DNA from: Pseudoneurospora amorphoporcata
Taxonomy: Eukaryota; Ascomycota; Sordariomycetes; Sordariales; Sordariaceae
NCBI GenBank assembly: GCA_033297205.1
Contig: MU859153.1
Location: 62,001-126,000 of the forward strand
Length of the DNA: 64,000 nucleotides
Reading direction: 5' to 3'
The notes under the pieces are model-generated. The model was given only the letters and a program-made list of their open reading frames with translations. It did no database searches and was not told where the DNA came from. A program made the translations under genes and the position numbers. Shown here in pieces: positions 20,748-34,200 of the stretch; within the stretch, counting starts at the first letter, position 1; every line of letters begins with the position of its first letter.

Positions 20748-23357
20748 GTTGGTGCTGCTGTCGGTGTTGTTCCGAAGCTAATCCTATATGTAAAAGTAAT
20801 ATTTATAAGCAACTGGCACGCATCTTATAATTAGCGATGGCAGCAGCAGGACATTGTACAGAGTCCTGAAGTTGTGCAACTGGGGAATGTCCAAAGTAGA
20901 ATTTGAGATTGTTGCCGCGACTAAGTCGGTCGTCTGAACTTGTAAGCGCAGAGATCTATCTGTTTGGGAAGGTGATACCGATAAGAACATGACGTCGGTT
21001 TGTTTCACTTGCTACGAAAACTCGCAAACTGCATACAATACGGGTTGATCCACGCTGTCGGTGGGCCGGACTTTGTTTAGCCGTTTCAACCTTTCAGATG
21101 TTTTTACGCCAAGAGGAAAGCCGACACTCTTTTTATACACACCACGGTCAACCAACAATGATGGCTTGCCGAAGACAATCCCTTTCCATGAACTGTCCAG
21201 GGAAGAGCAACTGAATACCAAATGATATCTAAATACTGAGGAAGCGCGGCGGGGGCTTTGTTCGTCTTCTTGTATCTACCTCTACCTTTGCTCGGCCACA
21301 TGGTTACATAACAAAAGACATCAAGGTTCACGTTGTTTGTGGAAGCGAAGGATAACCAGCAGTGCTTACCATCACATGGATAAGTAACTTTCACGATATC
21401 ATCTTGAACATTCAGGTGGGTGGATAAGGCTTTCCGGACGGTGACTGGAGCCGGGAATGATGGAGTTCACTCAGCAAGAATGCTCTTTGCTGTTTTGTTC
21501 ATTTGTTGACCTGGACGCCGGAGTCACGGAAAAGGATCGTGGCCAGACCGTCCCAACGGGCAGGCAAGAAGTGGGACAGCGACAAGTTCTTGCATGGGCT
21601 TTTTTTCCTTTGCCCAGCATCTCCGCTGCCGCTTGCCTAGCCAAAAAGGTCGATGGCGGTGATGGGGTCGCTATCCACGGTTTTCACGATAAGCACAGTG
21701 TAACAAGGGTCGTTCTGGCCAAAACCTTGTCAGCTTCAGTTGACGATGGGGATTCGCGGAGAGCAGCCGATCATGTCGACAACCACCAACAGGAGAGAGG
21801 GAGGGCGTCGCGGGCGTCGTGATGATCACTTGGCAGATGCCGCGAAACGGTCTTACTACAACGTGAGAGAACGTGCTACATACGTGCCCGTAGGTGGTGT
21901 ACTGGGTCACTGCAGCCTCTGGACTTGGACGCCCAAGACGGTCCACGGCCGGGCCATTATGGTTCAGATCGGTCCGACCATACCTAAGTCGCTGAAACCA
22001 GCGTGCCAGTGTCGACTCACAAGTCATAAGCAGATAAGTGTGCGTCAAGTTGCCTATGCTGAGGAGGGTTTGTTTCATGGACTCGTTGAGAACAGAGTGG
22101 AAACAGCAGAGTTTTCAAATTCGCCATCCAGAACCTGACCATAAGAGCCCTCTCAAGTCGGGAGAATTTACACATTAGTAACATGCTATGGCGGTCCCCG
22201 CGGTATGTACACACTATCTAAGTACACCGTGCTTGACTTATCATCACAACCCGACGCCGGTGAGAAGACGACATGTAAACACCCGTCCAATATACATACT
22301 ATGTGTTCGGGCGACAATCAGCTTCCATGGTAGACAATGAGGAGAATGCTGTAACCACGCGGAGTGGTATCTTGCACTTATATTAGTTACTTTGTGTACG
22401 GTATATACGGTATGAAGCCAGCATGTCACCAATATCATTTACATCATGCCTCTGGCCGGGATCCCTGGAGAGAACGCTAGCATGCAAGACACGCCAGCCA
22501 AATGCTGAAGCATGTGGTGCCAGGAAGCGAGGCACGACAACCTGGAAATACACGACCTGAATGTCATGTACATGGACGGAATCTGTAGTACGACAAGGAT
22601 GACGGTGTGGTCAGGTTCGGAAGCCTCGAGGTTAAGGTATCTACGGTACCTGTCTGAGGAGATTTTCAGTCGACGTTTAGAAGCATACCTCTAGACCATA
22701 AGGTACGATGGAAGTTGTACCTACCTACCTTAGTCAAACCAGTGACTGGAGTTTAACCCAACGGAAAAGACACAATCGTCTCTCACGCGGACATTCGACG
22801 AGAGCACCTGCCTTTGCTAGAAGGTCAAATACCCTCCAGGCTTCCATATCGTCGTGCCTTCCTAGGACAAGCGGCAAAAGACTCACATTGCTCCTACGAA
22901 AATTCAGTAGCACGGTGGGCAACAAATGGAAGTCGCGGACTGGGCGGTCGCCGGCGCAGTGCAGGCATCATGGAGTGAATGGTCCAACGGGGCGCCTCCC
23001 GCTGCAGTGCCCTGCCCGCACTGGCTACGGTAGTGCCCCGCAAATTTTCATAGCAACCCCATTGTCAGCTTTTCTCCCCTCCCGGTCCCCTCAGACCCTC
23101 GCTCAACATTTCCTCCACTGCACAAGCCTCCTCTGCCTGGACCGACCGGCAACCACAGAACTTTTGGCCTTTCCCACCAGCACCGGGGCCCCTTCATCAA
23201 TCTCAACACCCGACCGCTTCTTAAATCCAAATTTGCCCTTCCTTCTCCCATTTCTCCCTCCGACATCCACTGTACGTCGTCCACAGGGTTCTAAGTACCA
23301 GCGCATCCTTCTCTGTATCCCAACTCATTTCCTTCTCTTTGAGCAGAACCAGGCAAA
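20748..23357. other. 2.6-kb gene-free divergent region
   Basis: Upstream of both the P5B ATPase (-) and nap-1 (+). Frames of 60-135 codons on both strands have no family match, no splice support and unlike codon use. The motif GTACCTACCTACCTTAG is found at about 22715. The last 300 bp before 23358 are pyrimidine-rich, fitting the nap-1 leader. I see no gene here. Confidence 0.5.
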
Positions 23358-24858
23358 ATGGCCGAGCCCATCAGAAACAAGCGGGCCGATCCCCCCATCG
23401 CTCCGTAAGTTTTCGTCCCCAAAGATTCCCTTGATGGGATGCCCATCCGACTATCGCGTACCGTTACTGACAAGTCTTCCCTTCAGCACTCCCCAGAACA
23501 CTCCTCTTAACACTGCCCCCATCTCTTCGCACGCTCAGCAGCCTGGTGTCGCCAGCATCAAGGAGGGTGAGTGAACATTCCTGCTGTCGCCGAGACTTTG
23601 GCTCTCTTCTGAGCTTGTTACTAAGTATGTTATTCGTTCCAGAGGACCTTGACCGTGCCGCCGCCGCCTCCATCTTCGCCAAGGACCCCAGACTTGTGTC
23701 CCTCATCCAGGGCCGTCTCGGCTCTCTCGTCGGCCGTTCGTCCGGCTACATCGAGTCTCTCCCCGCCGATGTCAAGCGTCGCGTCGCTGGCCTGAAGGGC
23801 ATCCAGAAGGAGCACTCCAAGCTCGAGGCCGAGTTCCAGGAGGAGGTCCTCCAGCTCGAGAAGAAGTACTTTGCCAAGTTCACTCCCCTTTACCAGCAGC
23901 GTGCCGCCATTGTCAACGGCCAGACCGAGCCCACTGAGGACCAGGTTCAGGCCGGTGAGGAGGACGAGGAGGACGAGGAGGATGAGGAGACCGAGGCTGC
24001 CCCCAAGGAAAAAGCTTCCGAGTCTGCTGAGAAGGTCTCGGGTATCCCCGAGTTCTGGCTCTCTGCCATGAAGAACCAGATCTCCCTCGCCGAGATGATC
24101 ACCGACCGCGATGAGGAGGCCCTCAAGTCCCTTACTGATATCCGTATGGAGTATCTCGACAAGCCCGGCTTCCGCCTCATCTTCGAGTTCGCCGAGAACG
24201 AGTATTTCACCAACAAGACTATCACCAAGACCTACTACTACCAGAACGAGAGCGGCTATGGTGGTGACTTCATTTACGACCACGCCGAGGGTGACAAGAT
24301 CAACTGGAAGGAGGACAAGGACCTTACCGTCCGCGTTGAGCAGAAGAAGCAGCGCAACAAGAGTGAGTTTGCAGCTTCAACCTAATTTTCGAATTTGCTG
24401 ACTAACAAATTGCACAGCCACCAAGCAGACCCGCATTGTCAAGAAGACCGTTCCCACCGAGTCTTTCTTCAACTTCTTCTCCCCACCCAAGGCCCCTACT
24501 GATGACGACGAGTCCACCACCTCCGATATCGAGGAGCGTCTTGAGCTCGACTACCAGCTCGGTGAGGACATCAAGGAGAAGCTCATCCCCCGCGCCATCG
24601 ACTGGTTCACTGGTGAGGCCCTCGCTTTCGAGGAGCTTGATGAGGAGGACTTCGAGGACGCCGAGTTCGACGATGAGGATGATGAGGATGATGAGGACGC
24701 CAGCGAGGATCAGGATGACGAGGACGAGAGCGATGAGGACGATGTAAGACTTCCTGATTTCCCTTAACACATGCTACGCTTTGCAGGTATGCTGACAATT
24801 TTTACAGGAGGACGGCAGCAAGCCCAAGCAGGAGGCTGCTGAGTGCAAGCAGAGCTAA
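23358..24858 (+). CDS. nap-1: Nucleosome assembly protein 1 (histone H2A-H2B chaperone)
   Basis: Exons 23358-23404, 23487-23566, 23643-24362, 24418-24743 and 24808-24858 give 407 residues, the normal Nap1 size. After a short basic/polar N-terminus comes the long dimerisation helix (GIQKEHSKLEAEFQEEVLQLEKKY), an internal acidic loop (about 145-160), the earmuff-domain blocks IPEFWLSAMKNQ, GFRLIFEFAENEYF and TKTYYYQ, then SFFNFFSPP and the acidic C-terminal domain (more than 30 Asp/Glu). Nap1 shuttles H2A-H2B, assists nucleosome assembly and binds mitotic cyclins in yeast. The last exon (17 codons) reads EDGSKPKQEAAECKQS, so the protein ends in CKQS, a CaaX-like prenylation motif comparable to CKQQ of animal NAP1L1. 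The final intron uses GTAAGA, a GCTGAC branch and TTTACAG. A closer AG (TTGCAG) was rejected on frame. Confidence 0.96.
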
Positions 24859-26443
24859 ATGCTGATTGCTGAACGAACACAAAAATGATACCACTATACC
24901 ACGCAGGCAAGGGGCAGAACGCCCATTGGCCTTTGGCATGAGTCTCAAAATACTTAGTGTCATGTATGACCGCACCAGGGTGGCCGTGGGCTCAAGAAGA
25001 ACAGGAGTTTGCGAGTGACCGGAGCGTGTGGTGGATTGATAGACCATTCTACGGAATTCCAACTGGTCGTATGAGGAGTTGGCTTTAGCACCTGCCGTGA
25101 CGCTGTGGTTGTCTCTCATAATTTTTAGCAGGATAGTTTGTCCTGACTCCTGAAGCTGTGGCATGTTGGAGGGCAAGGATGGGGGCAGATATGCGAACTA
25201 AGCCGGAACAAGGGTCGATTCGTGCGGAAAGGGCTGATATTATACAGGAAAAGTAGTGATTCTACGAGGATTTAGGTGTTGATTTCATAGTACAGCATTG
25301 CAGGTGTTTCCACATCACAAACAGCCATCCTCCAGCGTGACTCGATGTTGACTGTCTGACTCTAAAGCTTAGTGGAACCACGACACCGGAGGGCAGATCA
25401 CCTCACCAGGGGGCTCCCCGGATGGATGTAAATCGTTATCACCCCTGTAGCCTCGCGTGGTGTAAACGGACAAAAGAGAGCCGAACTGCAGAGGCAGTGG
25501 AAGACCTGAAGGAGCCTTCCGGGTAATTAGGTGATGTCTTTACTAACACACAAGCTTGGCGCCTCCGGGGGTTCGTCTGCAAAACCTTTAGTGTAGTGCC
25601 CAACAAATAAAATGATGAGACATACGATCCGAGTGGAATGAAGCAAAACCTTTCAATATGCGAATATAGTGAATCGGGGCAAAGTGAAGGACAGCAACGC
25701 TATATCAGGTCGTTCTGATAGTACCCCACTCATTGTGCCCTCAGCTTGATCCTCGTCGGTCCATCCTCTCTTGAGGTGGACACAAAAGGATCCAAAAGAG
25801 CAACCTGAAGAAATGGGACAACAACCTATATCATGATAGTCCGGAGAGCCCACATTGAAGAACAGCAAGACAGTCCATGGTATTTTAGGGGCAACCCGGC
25901 GACCTTATTTACTGACCGCCTGCCTTCATGGTAGAGCTTTTGTGAATTCTACGATGTCGGTGGCGCAATGCGTCATCGTCTAGATTTTCCTTTGGTCCAG
26001 CTACCCACCGAATCCAGCCAGTAGGTGAGTGTTGTTTTTGGGTTCCTGTGTTATGAGTCAAAGGCGGCCCCCGCCGCCCGCGTGTTACATAAGGTATGTA
26101 CAGCGCTGTAAGCCTGTAACAGCCCCCTCCCAACCCGCGCAAACCCCACCAAGCGAGGATCGCACGCAAGGTGTCTAGGTACCTACCTCTATCTATGCAC
26201 TTTGGGGTACCTTACACAATGGTCCGGTAACAGGAGTCCACTGGGCTTGTCCACAGTACAGTTGGGATTCCATCTGTTCGCTTCCACTTTGCCCTTGCCG
26301 ATTGACGGAGCCCGATATTTAAGGAAAGACCCAGCTTGGACTCATAAAGAGGGTTTCCGCGGTTCAGCTACGACGGGCCACTCTTCTTTTTTGCTTCATC
26401 CTTTCAGACCACCCCGACCTTGCTCCCTCTTCGCCATTTCACC
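24859..26443. other. Intergenic region
   Basis: Space from the nap-1 stop to the phosphoglycerate-dehydrogenase start. A TATTTAAG element at about 26316 and a GGTACCTACCTC motif at about 26170 lie in the right half. No credible gene on either strand. Confidence 0.6.
26316..26323 (+). promoter_or_regulatory. TATA-like element upstream of D-3-phosphoglycerate dehydrogenase
   Basis: TATTTAAG located 121-128 bp before the ATG at 26444. Motif match only. Confidence 0.35.
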
Positions 26444-27905
26444 ATGACACCTCCCAGAGAAATTGTCCAGCCCACCGGTGACGTTACCGCCGCCCACTTC
26501 AGCGTCTCTCCCTCAACCTTCCAGTCCCCCATATCCAGTTCCAGCTTCATGGCGTCCGCACTCGCCCACCGCTCTGCGCCCAAGCAGCTCAAGCCCTTCA
26601 ACACCGAGGACATCAAGATCTTGCTCCTCGAAAATGTAAACCAGACCGGCCAGGAGATCCTCAAGGCCCAGGGTTACCAGGTTGAGTTCCTCAAGACCTC
26701 GCTTCCTGAGGACCAGCTCATTGAGAAGATCAAGTAAGACTTTTTACGAACCCTTGATAAACAGAAACATATCTGACTAACGCACTCTTCAAAGGGATGT
26801 TCATGTCCTTGGCATCCGCTCCAAGACCAAGCTGACTGCTAATGTTCTCCGGGAAGCCAAGAACTTGCTCGTCATCGGCTGCTTCTGCATTGGTACCAAC
26901 CAGGTTGATTTGGACTATGCTGCTCAGCATGGTATTGCCGTTTTCAACTCTCCTTTCGCCAACTCGCGCAGTGTCGCCGAGCTGGTGATTGCTGAGATCA
27001 TCACCCTCGCCCGCCAGCTGGGCGACCGCTCCAACGAGATGCACCGCGGCACCTGGAACAAGGTGAGCTCCAAGTGTTGGGAGATCCGTGGCAAGACCCT
27101 TGGCATTGTTGGTTACGGCCATATTGGCTCGCAGCTGTCCGTTCTGGCAGAAGCCATGGGCATGACCGTCATCTACTATGACGTCCTTACTTTGATGGCT
27201 ATCGGCACGGCTCGCCAGGTGCCTACTCTTGAGGCTCTTCTTGAGGAGGCTGACTTTGTCACCCTCCACGTTCCCGAGACTCCCGAGACCAAGAACTTGA
27301 TCTCCGACGCTCAGTTCGAGAAGATGAAGACTGGTTCTTACCTCATCAATGCCAGCCGTGGTACTGTTGTCGATATCCCTGCGCTGATCAAGGCCATGCG
27401 CAGCGGCAAGATTGCCGGTGCCGCTCTGGACGTTTTCCCCAATGAGCCCGCCGCTAACGGTGACTATTTCACCAACAACCTCAATCAGTGGGGCGAGGAC
27501 CTTCGCGGCCTCAACAACATCATTCTTACCCCCCATATTGGTGGCAGCACCGAGGAGGCTCAGCGCGCCATCGGCGTCGAGGTCGCCGATGCCCTCGTGC
27601 GCTACATCAACCAGGGTGTCACCACTGGCAGTGTCAACGTGCCCGAGGTTACCATGCGCTCTTTGACGCTTGATGAACCCAACCACGCTCGCGTCATCTA
27701 TATCCATCGCAACGTGCCTGGTGTGCTGCGCAAGGTCAACGAGATTCTCGCCGAACACAACGTCGACAAGCAGATTTCGGATTCCAAGGGCGATATCGCG
27801 TATCTCATGGCTGACGTTAGTGATGTCAAGCAAGACGATATCAAGAATATTCGTGACAGCTTGGACTCCCTCAGCTCGCGCATCCTCACTCGCATCCTTT
27901 ACTAA
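26444..27905 (+). CDS. D-3-phosphoglycerate dehydrogenase (SerA / Ser3-Ser33 type), serine biosynthesis
   Basis: Exons 26444-26733 and 26795-27905 give 466 residues. It oxidises 3-phosphoglycerate to 3-phosphohydroxypyruvate with NAD, the first step of phosphorylated serine synthesis in the cytosol. An extra N-terminal stretch of about 50 residues precedes the substrate domain. Residues about 150-160 are FANSRSVAE. The NAD-binding fold has GYGHIGSQ at 203-210. Catalytic residues by spacing are Arg285 in NASRGT, Glu314 in FPNEP and His344 in TPHIGGST. Arg to Glu is 29 residues, as in the E. coli enzyme; the His is seven further along because of a short insertion. The C-terminal ACT domain starts near 395 (VIYIHRNVPGVLRKV), the site for serine feedback in SerA. 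The single intron has an AAG acceptor at 26794, needed to keep the reading frame at the exon junction. The 471-codon antisense frame is a codon-bias shadow. Confidence 0.97.
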
Positions 27906-30900
27906 CCGGAAAGGATCGAAACAGTGTACATGGCCAGAAAAGGTGGTTAGGAGTTGCCTTGGGGTGCGGTTATGGGTCAGCATATGATATCTGGAGTCGC
28001 GGAGTCTGTCGGGTGGATGCAAAAATAACGATTTCAACATGATTTTTCTCTCTCTTATACGGTGTGTCCACCCGGTGTGTGTGCGTCCCGAGGAAAGGGG
28101 GGAAAGGGTCGAACATGACGACGTTTCTGGCACTGGTTTCAACATCTAAAGTCTTTTTTTATTTCATCAAGTTTTGGGTCATTGGGAGCGCGAGCACAAA
28201 ACACGGCATGGCAGGTTCTTAAAAATAGGACGGGAAAAAAGGCCTTTCAACAAAGGCGTCGACAAGCGGATGGTGTGCATTCTGGAAAAGGATGGGGAAA
28301 AGGGTTCATCACCTGGCATCGATATCCATCATGTTGTCACCAACGGTCAACGACTATACTTACTAGATAATACAGACATCTCTCCCAATATCTCGAGGTC
28401 CATGGCGATGTTGTGATCACGTACGGACGTGCCGGCTTTTTCACATGCTTTTATCACCATTCGAGTTCCATTATTTCTCGTCTTTCGCAATTTGTCGCTT
28501 GGCCACGGCATAACATTCCCAACTCCACCAAAAATTATTGCAGCCATTCAGCCAGGATGTCCCGGGTTTGGGACGCGGATAGGGTCGACGATGAGGTGAT
28601 GCGCACGGGCTGCTTTGTCAAATTACACCCACTTCTCCATTTCCGTACATGTGTAGATATGAAGCCATATCAGGGGCTTCTCAATTTCCAGATGGAAGGA
28701 GGATATCATGATAGCCAGTGTCGACTGTGAAGTAGTTGATGATGAGGACATCGGCCTTCATATCTCTAAGGCTACATTCAAATCTCTGACGGATGAAAGT
28801 GCCAAACAGAATGGCTTGTTGACAAGCAGAAGAGATCATGACGGTATCATGTCAGTCATCGTCACGGATGTCACCGTCACCGGAACGGACTGACTCTTAA
28901 TAATGCTCGGTGGATGACGTCTGAGCGCCGATGCTAATGGGCTGAGTAGTAAGCGAGAACAGTCATTGTCAGTCCGGCCACGGAGCAAAGCGAGCTGCGA
29001 CGGCGACGGCGGAGTCGGCGGGCGGCGGCAAACCAACACCAAAAAGCTCCGCCCCTACCTCCCCCTTTTTCTTGATCTCCCGACACTCGGACTGCTGGCC
29101 GCACGGGGGCTGGAGGGTTATTCTAGTGGGGGTCCGCAACACTAACAGTTCCCACATGGTTGTCGGGGCCCTCCAAATGCCATCGTTTTTGGCAAATCCT
29201 ATTCGCTGGATTTGAGCTTGGCCTCTCGGTTGTTTTACCCCTGCAGATTCCAGAAAGAAGAGAAGAATGGAAACAAATGCAATGTTGAGAGTGTCCAAAC
29301 CAGTCCTGGAAGACGCCATGCCATGCCATGCCCATGATAATCGAATGCCATTTGCACTATGCCCCATTTTGCGTTTGCCCATCTCTTTCCTTTTCAGGCG
29401 GAGATGTGTATCGAATGCAACGGATTTCAACCAGGCGGGCAGATGAGGCAGACGGGGCAGACGGGGCCTTCAGACGGCAGATCGAACGAACGAACGGAAC
29501 GGTGCAAACAATGTGAGATTAGGTAAGGTACCGGTAGGTGGAAGTTTTCGAAACTTCCTTCGGGGAGTTGTGAAAACAAAATACTACCCTGATGAGGGGT
29601 GCTGTGAGCTGTCAGAGAAACATCAGAAACTCACCGCCCAGGGAATTTCGAAGAGTAGAAGAACGATGGAAGTCTTACATCTTGAGAAGTCAGCGTAGGA
29701 GAAGAAGGATGGAAGTCCCGGATGAAATCCTTCACTGACAGGTATCCATACCCGGACATTAAACATGCATAGACCTCTCTGCATCTCAGAATATAGACGT
29801 CGTGACCCAGCTTGTACATGTCGTCCTCCGTTAGACACCTCTCTGGACATTTCTCCGGACAAGACATAGCTCTTTTACTCTATTGACCAGTCAACCATTC
29901 TTCTTCGTCGGCCTTGTCCGTGTACTAGCTTCCATCCAAAGCCGCGGGATTCCCAAACATTATGTATTTTTCTTCTTGTCTTGGTTAGTGCCCCCTTTTA
30001 AGGAGAGCCCTGCTCCTCATTTCACGTTGGAGGGGCTCCATGGAGTCCAGCTCCCAAAAGACGAAAGACGGGAGTCCGTGCTTCAGGTTCTATGTTAATG
30101 CACGAGCCCAGCTTGCACCCAATTGGGCGGTGGCCGTCAATGCTAAGGTACCTCACTCCACAGCAACGACGCCCCTGTCAAATCGGCCTCTGTTAGCCTG
30201 CCACCACCACGGCCCGCCAGTGCTCTATCAGACGGGGCCATCACCGGGCACCTCACCTGCAAGCGGACGTTCTACCCCTAAACTTTCAACGACATCCCGT
30301 CGTCCCGCCTTCTCGCCTGCCCCGACTTTTGACTTGTTGACCACACCGGCCCGACAGGCTTCATCAGCTTCTCTCATCCACACGTGCTATCTCGACCGTC
30401 AGCCATACAGAAGAGTAGGCTGCCACCGTCAAGAGAACTCGACGAACTCGACGAATCCGTTTCCCACCGCAAAGAAGGCAGTGCTGGGTCCCCGCTCCCA
30501 GTTCCCGTCCTGCCCGCCCCGTTTATACCGGATTCCACAACCTTTCTTGTCCTACACACAGTGACAGGACCTGACCTATTCCCGGTCAGCCAAACACCTA
30601 GCTAGCTCCTCCTTGGGCAAGCAAAGCAAACAACAAAAACAACAACAACAACATCATCTTTCAGCTGTTTCGTAAAGAACGGCCCGCGCTACACTTCCCA
30701 TCGGTCCGACGACACGAGCCGAACCCCCTTTCAAGTTTCTACCTAGACCTACATCGTCCTCGACCTTGTTTGTCGGCTTGGGCTCCGTTCAGTTGCCAAA
30801 GCACACACGACAGCGACATCTTCTATACTTCTTTTAATTTTTTGCTCCACGTCCAATCCCTATTCTTGTATCTAATTTCCCCCCCTCTTCCATTCCCCTT

Positions 30901-31209
30901 CGTGAATGTCGTCTTCGCCGCCAGCACCACACTTCCGCCGGCCCTTTGAATCCAAGCTTCCGCGACCGAACTAGCATCCTGGACCATTCTTCATTCCGGT
31001 CGTTGTGTCCGCCATAACAAACACGGTCCACTATTATCCCTATCCACCTGCCTTGCCCCTAGCCGTGCTGGCCGTTCCGCCGCTAGAACTGGCTTCTTGA
31101 AGCCATCCAAATCCGACTACAACATCTCTCTCACCCTTGCTCCGGACTCGATTCAGGTTCGCGCCCACTTTCTCTCCCTAGAGAATATATCCCGATACAA
31201 GCGCATCCA
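27906..31209. other. 3.3-kb gene-free region including the myosin leader
   Basis: No gene recognised. A 78-codon minus frame at 29867-29631 begins with several Cys and was considered but has no support. The right third (about 30,130-31,209) is pyrimidine-rich with CAACAACAA runs near 30635-30655 and probably holds the long promoter and leader of myo-5. An AGGTAAGGTACCGGTAGGT motif lies near 29523. Confidence 0.5.
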
Positions 31210-34200
31210 ATGTCGGAGAACTATGATGTTGGCACTCGAGCCTGGCAGCCCGATCCCACCGAGGGCTGGATTGCCTCTGAAGTGGTCAAGAAGACGGTAG
31301 ACGGCAACAAGGTCACTCTTATTTTCGACTGCGAGAATGGCGAGGTAGGTAGCTTGCAGCTTTCCCCAAGTCCCCGCATATTCCGACTTTTGCCCTTTGG
31401 TTTCCGTGCTTTTGCAGCTGTGCTATGTGCCCTCAAGATGCTAACATGTGTTATCCTGCCCACAGACCAAGACCGTGGAGGTCTCCCTCGAGGCCCTCCA
31501 GTCAGGCGGCCATGAGTCGCTACCGCCCTTGATGAACCCGACAATGCTCGAAGCCAGCGATGACTTGACGAACCTATCACATCTTAACGAGCCTGCTGGT
31601 AAATACATACTACACCTTTGCGTTGATCCGCCCTGCCATTTGGCGCATTCAAAGAACATGATGCTGATAGGATGTGTTGTGCTTAGTGCTTCAGGCTATC
31701 CGCCTTCGATATGCCCAGAAGGAAATCTACACATATTCGGGTATTGTTCTAATAGCTACGAACCCGTTCGCGCGGGTTGACTCTCTCTATGTCCCGGGCA
31801 TGGTTCAGGTCTATGCCGGGAAACAAAGAGCAACCCAAGCTCCCCATCTTTTCGCTATTGCCGAGGAAGCTTTCATGTATGGTTCCTCTGCCCATCCAGC
31901 CACTTTGATGACTGGCCATTGCTAACCTGAACAATAGGGACATGTTGCGCGATGGCAAGAACCAGACCATTGTCGTTTCTGGTGAGTCCGGTGCCGGTAA
32001 GACAGTCAGTGCCAAGTACATTATGAGATACTTTGCGACCAGAGAATCGCCCGACAGCCCCGGAACACGAGTGAAGAAGGGTGGACATGAGTCTATGAGC
32101 CAGACCGAGGAGGCTATCTTGGCTACGAACCCGATCATGGAAGCTTTCGGTAACGCAAAGACGACACGAAACGACAACTCCTCGCGATTCGGTAAATACA
32201 TCGAGATTATGTTCGATAAGGCAACCAACATTATCGGTGCCAAGATCAGGACTTACCTTCTCGAACGGTCGAGGTTGGTTTTCCAGCCGCTGAAGGAAAG
32301 AAATTACCATATTTTCTACCAGTTGGTTGCTGGTGCGTCGGATAAGGAGCGTCAGGAATTGTGCCTGCTTCCCGTTGAACAGTTCGAGTACCTCAACCAG
32401 GGTAACACCCCAACGATCGATGGTGTCGATGACAAGGCCGAGTTCAATGCGACCAAGGCATCCATGAAAACCATTGGTATCGACGACGGCCAGCAAACTG
32501 AGATCTTCAAGCTTTTGGCTGGTCTCCTCCACTTGGGTAATGTCAAGATTGGCGCCATGCGAAACGACAGTTCCCTCGATCCTTCCGAGCCATCGCTTGT
32601 CAAGGCCTGCGAGATCCTCGGTATCGACGCTCCGGAATTCGCCAAGTGGATCGTCAAGAAGCAATTGGTCACTCGTGGCGAAAAGATCGTATCCAATTTG
32701 ACCCAGGCGCAGGCTATCGTTGTCCGAGATTCCGTCGCCAAGTACATCTACTCGAGTCTGTTCGACTGGCTCGTCGAAATCATCAACCACAGTCTTGCTT
32801 CGGAGGAGGTCCTCACCAGGGTCACTTCCTTCATCGGTGTTCTGGATATCTACGGTTTCGAGCATTTCGCCAAGAACTCCTTCGAGCAGTTCTGCATCAA
32901 CTACGCCAACGAGAAGCTTCAGCAGGAGTTCAACCAGCATGTGTTCAAGTTAGAGCAGGAGGAATACCTTAGGGAGCAGATCGACTGGACCTTCATTGAC
33001 TTTGCTGATAACCAGCCTTGCATCGATCTTATCGAGGGCAAGCTCGGTATCTTGTCCCTTTTGGACGAAGAATCAAGACTGCCCATGGGTTCCGACGAGC
33101 AGTTCGTTACTAAGCTGCACCATAACTACGCTGCCGACAAGCACAAGTTCTATAAGAAGCCCCGATTCGGCAAATCCTCCTTCACCGTCTGCCATTATGC
33201 CATCGACGTCACCTACGAGTCGGACGGCTTCATCGAGAAGAATCGCGATACCGTTCCGGACGAGCACATGGCGGTTTTGCGTGCATCAACCAACCACTTC
33301 CTTGTTTCGGTCTTGGACGCTGCTTCTGCGGTGCGCGAGAAGGATCTGGCCTCTGCCAGCTCAAACGCTGTCAAGCCCGCTGCCGGAAGGAGAATTGGTG
33401 TGGCTGTTAACCGCAAGCCCACACTCGGCGGTATCTTCAAGTCTTCTCTTATCGAATTAATGAACACAATCAACGGCACGGATGTTCACTACATCCGTTG
33501 TATCAAGCCTAATGAGGCGAAGGAGCCCTGGAAGTTCGAAGGACCCATGGTCCTAAGTCAGCTCCGCGCCTGCGGTGTACTAGAAACTGTCCGCATTAGT
33601 TGTGCGGGTTATCCCACAAGATGGACGTACGAGGAATTTGCGTTGCGGTACTACATGTTGGTACCATCAACGCAGTGGACCTCGGAGATTAGAGAGATGG
33701 CGAATGCAATCTTGACCAAGGCCTTTGGCGCTAGCACCGGCAAGGGTCTCGACAAGTACCAGCTCGGTCTCACCAAGATCTTCTTCAGAGCCGGTATGCT
33801 CGCTTTCCTCGAGAACCTGCGCACCACCAGACTCAACGACTGTGCGATTCTCATCCAGAAGAACCTCAAGGCCAAGTATTACCGTAAGAGGTACCTTGCT
33901 GCTCGGGGTGCCATTGTCAATTTCCAGGCATTGGTTAGGGCAAACAAAGCCCGCAATTCAGCACAGGAACGCCGCACCACCAAGGCGGTTATCACAATTC
34001 AGAGAGTCTGGCGCGGTTACAAGGACAGGAAGAGGTTCCTCCAGGTCAGGAACGATGTTATTCGCGCTCAAGCCGCCATCAAGGGGTTCCTGCGGCGCAA
34101 GCAGATTATGGAGGAGCGGGTCGGAAATGCTGTGCTTATCATCCAGCGCAACTGGCGGTCGAGGCAGCAGCTCCGCTCCTGGAGGGATTATCGCCGGAAG

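Noticed and set aside
22708..23574. 288-codon plus frame upstream of and overlapping nap-1
   Set aside because: It reads through the nap-1 leader and first intron, and only its end coincides with nap-1 exon 2. The Ser/Pro/Thr-rich part is not conserved-looking.
24781..24787. Earlier acceptor TTGCAG for the last nap-1 exon
   Set aside because: It comes before the branch-like GCTGAC and would put the last exon out of the acidic/EAAECKQS frame.
26730..28145. Antisense frame of 471 codons opposite D-3-phosphoglycerate dehydrogenase
   Set aside because: It mirrors a highly expressed, GC3-biased gene. It has no family pattern (Leu/Val/Asp/Gly/His-rich) and the sense gene is certain.
29631..29867. 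Minus frame of 78 codons with Cys-rich start
   Set aside because: No recognisable family, no introns or leader features. The length is expected by chance.
31873..32940. 355-codon antisense frame in the myosin motor domain
   Set aside because: Shadow of the motor-domain exon. Myosin sense frame is continuous and certain.
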